DNA from: Winogradskyella undariae | Lineage (GTDB): Bacteria > Bacteroidota > Bacteroidia > Flavobacteriales > Flavobacteriaceae | Direction: 5' to 3' | DNA: 64,000 nt | NCBI RefSeq assembly: GCF_013285155.1 | Contig: NZ_JABTEL010000010.1 | Coordinates: 117,842-181,841, forward strand | Shown here: positions 62,694 to 64,000 of the stretch, piece by piece | Layout of the letters: every line of letters begins with the position of its first letter | Position numbering within the stretch: position 1 is the first letter of the stretch | Made by a program: the position numbers and the translations under genes | The notes under the pieces: generated by a model | Databases searched by the model: none | What the model was told of the DNA's origin: nothing | Seen by the model: the letters and a program-made list of their open reading frames with translations, nothing else

Positions 62694-63893
62694 ATGACTA
62701 TAACACTTCTACCTTTAAAACATAATAACCTCGATATCATTGGGATTAAATTTGCTTTTAATTATGAATTAAAATCTCAATTAAAAACATACGAAGCTGT
62801 TAAATGGTCTAAGACTCTACGTGTTTTCTATGTTCCAGATAATGCAATTCACAGACGAGGAATATATAATTTTCTAAGAGAAAAAGGGCATTATATGGAT
62901 TATGGAGCTTTAAAAAAGCCTGTAGCAAAAGCCAATACAAAATCAAAAAAAATACTTAAGAGTTCTCAAATAGAACTTTACAAAAATCTACCAAGAGAAA
63001 AACGAATACTTATTAAGGAATGTATTGGTTACTTAAAAGGTAAGCGTTTAAGTGAAAGTACAATATCTACCTATGGTCATTTTATACTTCGTTTTGTAGA
63101 TTTTACCAAAGAGATTCCTAAAACCGAATGGAATATAAGAACACTCGAGCTATTTTTAGAGAAAGTGATCGCTTACGAAAATTACAGCATTAGCAGTCAT
63201 AGACAATGCATTAGTGCTTTAAAATATTTTACAGCTTTTTGTAATGTTCCTGATTTTGACTCTCAAAATATTGAACGCCCTAAAAAGAGCAGATACCTAC
63301 CTGTTGTTTTATCTAAAGAAGAAGTTATTGATCTTTTACAGGTTACCAAAAATCTAAAACATCGTGCTATTATTGGACTAATTTATTCTAGTGGATTAAG
63401 AATAGGAGAATTATTGAATTTACAACTAAGAGATATAGACTTAGACAGAAATCAATTATACGTTAAACAAGGTAAAGGCAGAAAAGACAGAACGGTTGTT
63501 TTGAGTCAGGTTTTAAAACCTCTACTTAATAATTATATTAGTACATACCGGCCAAAAACTTATTTTGTAGAAGGGCAACAAGGCAATATTTATAGTGCAA
63601 GTTCTGTGCGTAGTTTTTTAAAGAAATCGTGTGAATTAGCGAATATTTCGAAAAGCGTAACACCACATACATTAAGGCATAGTTTTGCAACACATATGCT
63701 AGAGAACGGTGTAGACTTACGCTATATTCAAGTTCTTTTAGGGCACAGTAAACCAGAGACCACAATGATATATACTCATGTGGCTCAGCATAGCTTAATG
63801 GAAATAAAGAGTCCTTTAGACGTTACAGTTGGAAATTTAGTTAAAAAGGATAATAACAACGAAAAACTGCTGTTATCCCGAAAATTTCAATGA
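62694..63893 (+). CDS. Tyrosine recombinase/integrase
   Basis: A 399-residue site-specific recombinase. The catalytic set is complete: Arg236 in SGLRIGELL, Lys261 in QGKGRKDR, His325 and Arg328 in TPHTLRHSF, His351 in LLGHSKPETT and the nucleophile Tyr360 in MIYTHV. A core-binding SAM-like domain spans about 95-185. The first 75 residues are an extra domain (VKWSKTLRVFYVPDN) found on many Bacteroidota recombinases. That, plus the length, fits a mobile-element or inversion recombinase rather than XerC/XerD. Its stop overlaps the start of the next gene by four bases. No att duplication or tRNA target is visible in the window. Confidence 0.92.
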   Translation: MTITLLPLKHNNLDIIGIKFAFNYELKSQLKTYEAVKWSKTLRVFYVPDNAIHRRGIYNFLREKGHYMDYGALKKPVAKANTKSKKILKSSQIELYKNLPREKRILIKECIGYLKGKRLSESTISTYGHFILRFVDFTKEIPKTEWNIRTLELFLEKVIAYENYSISSHRQCISALKYFTAFCNVPDFDSQNIERPKKSRYLPVVLSKEEVIDLLQVTKNLKHRAIIGLIYSSGLRIGELLNLQLRDIDLDRNQLYVKQGKGRKDRTVVLSQVLKPLLNNYISTYRPKTYFVEGQQGNIYSASSVRSFLKKSCELANISKSVTPHTLRHSFATHMLENGVDLRYIQVLLGHSKPETTMIYTHVAQHSLMEIKSPLDVTVGNLVKKDNNNEKLLLSRKFQ

Positions 63894-64000
63894 TAATTCA
63901 CTATTATTGTGATGATATAACCAGTTGTAGCCAATGCGAGAAAATGATTGCTAAAGACCAAAATATCGCTTTATTAACTGTTGCAAAAGCAGCCTCGGAA
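63890..64000 (+). CDS. Partial cysteine-containing protein, truncated by the window end
   Basis: An open frame starts at ATG 63890, overlapping the recombinase stop (ATGA), and is still open after 37 codons at the window edge. The peptide begins MIIHYYCDDITSCSQCEKMI, with three cysteines in a C-x5-C-x2-C arrangement. Translational coupling to the recombinase suggests a partner or cargo gene. The family cannot be recognised from this fragment. Confidence 0.55.
   Translation, partial: MIIHYYCDDITSCSQCEKMIAKDQNIALLTVAKAASE

Noticed and set aside
1..64000. tRNA, rRNA, CRISPR arrays and insertion sequences
   Set aside because: No cloverleaf-like GC-richer segments, no rRNA signatures, no regularly spaced repeats and no transposase genes were recognised on reading; a covariance-model search would be needed to exclude small RNAs.

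Overview
The window looks like chromosomal DNA of a marine-type Bacteroidota, most likely family Flavobacteriaceae. The evidence is: strongly AT-rich DNA; two very large secreted proteins ending in type IX secretion (T9SS/Por) C-terminal sorting domains; several promoters with a TAnnTTTG -7 box, the Bacteroidota form; frequent TTG and GTG starts; and gene families typical of the group (DUF2911, DUF6428, TIGR03643, DUF2256). No tRNA, rRNA, CRISPR array or transposase gene was recognised. A tyrosine recombinase sits at the right edge.

Layout. 0.1-13.2 kb (minus strand): a 2.6-kilo-residue secreted modular adhesin-like protein, then a secreted purple-acid-phosphatase-like protein with four tandem beta domains, cotranscribed with a membrane protein. 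13.4-21.9 kb (mostly minus): YheT-type hydrolase, CocE/NonD lipoprotein hydrolase, adenine deaminase, tRNA-Ile lysidine synthetase, a plus-strand protein with a sigma-region-4-like tail, and aminodeoxychorismate synthase; two intergenic repeat elements lie here. 22.0-27.7 kb (plus): a compact cluster DUF2520 protein - kdsC - UbiA prenyltransferase - maf - lipoprotein, followed by a small MscS channel and corA. 27.8-33.3 kb (plus): PIG-L deacetylase, a 39-residue membrane peptide, a sodium:solute symporter and a Gfo/Idh/MocA oxidoreductase. 34.3-36.9 kb (plus): a complete arsenic operon (arsR, DUF6428, thioredoxin-type arsC, acr3) with a recognisable promoter and operator.

36.9-45.4 kb (plus) is the most interesting region. 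Two consecutive operons probably belong to a light/photodamage response. The first carries a TetR regulator, ABC1 kinase, flavin reductase, NAD(P)-binding DUF2867 protein, DUF2256 zinc-ribbon peptide and an FeS-type photolyase/cryptochrome homologue. The second carries an unknown protein, TIGR03643, folE, a small helical protein and an SDR. Both start with the same 52-bp promoter module: a GTTAAA/TTTAAC inverted repeat, a third GTTAAAC site 14 bp later, and a -7 box at identical spacing. The photolyase homologue appears to have lost all four cysteines that hold the iron-sulfur cluster in its family, and the SDR lacks the catalytic tyrosine. My reading is a coordinated regulon in which folE supplies pterin precursor and the oxidoreductases act with a diverged photoreceptor or repair enzyme. 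The regulon is inference; the shared promoter module and the residue losses are visible in the sequence.

45.5-64.0 kb is mostly housekeeping: TerB-like protein, sulfurtransferase, dicarboxylate symporter, chorismate synthase, LpxH-like phosphoesterase, FAD/FeS oxidase, outer-membrane barrel, the TIGR03915/TIGR03916 radical-SAM pair, a secreted HELGH metallopeptidase, a GH3-like acyl-adenylating enzyme, DUF421, gcvT, an epimerase-like protein and yebC. It ends in a tyrosine recombinase preceded by a 12-bp perfect inverted repeat and overlapping the start of a gene that runs off the window.
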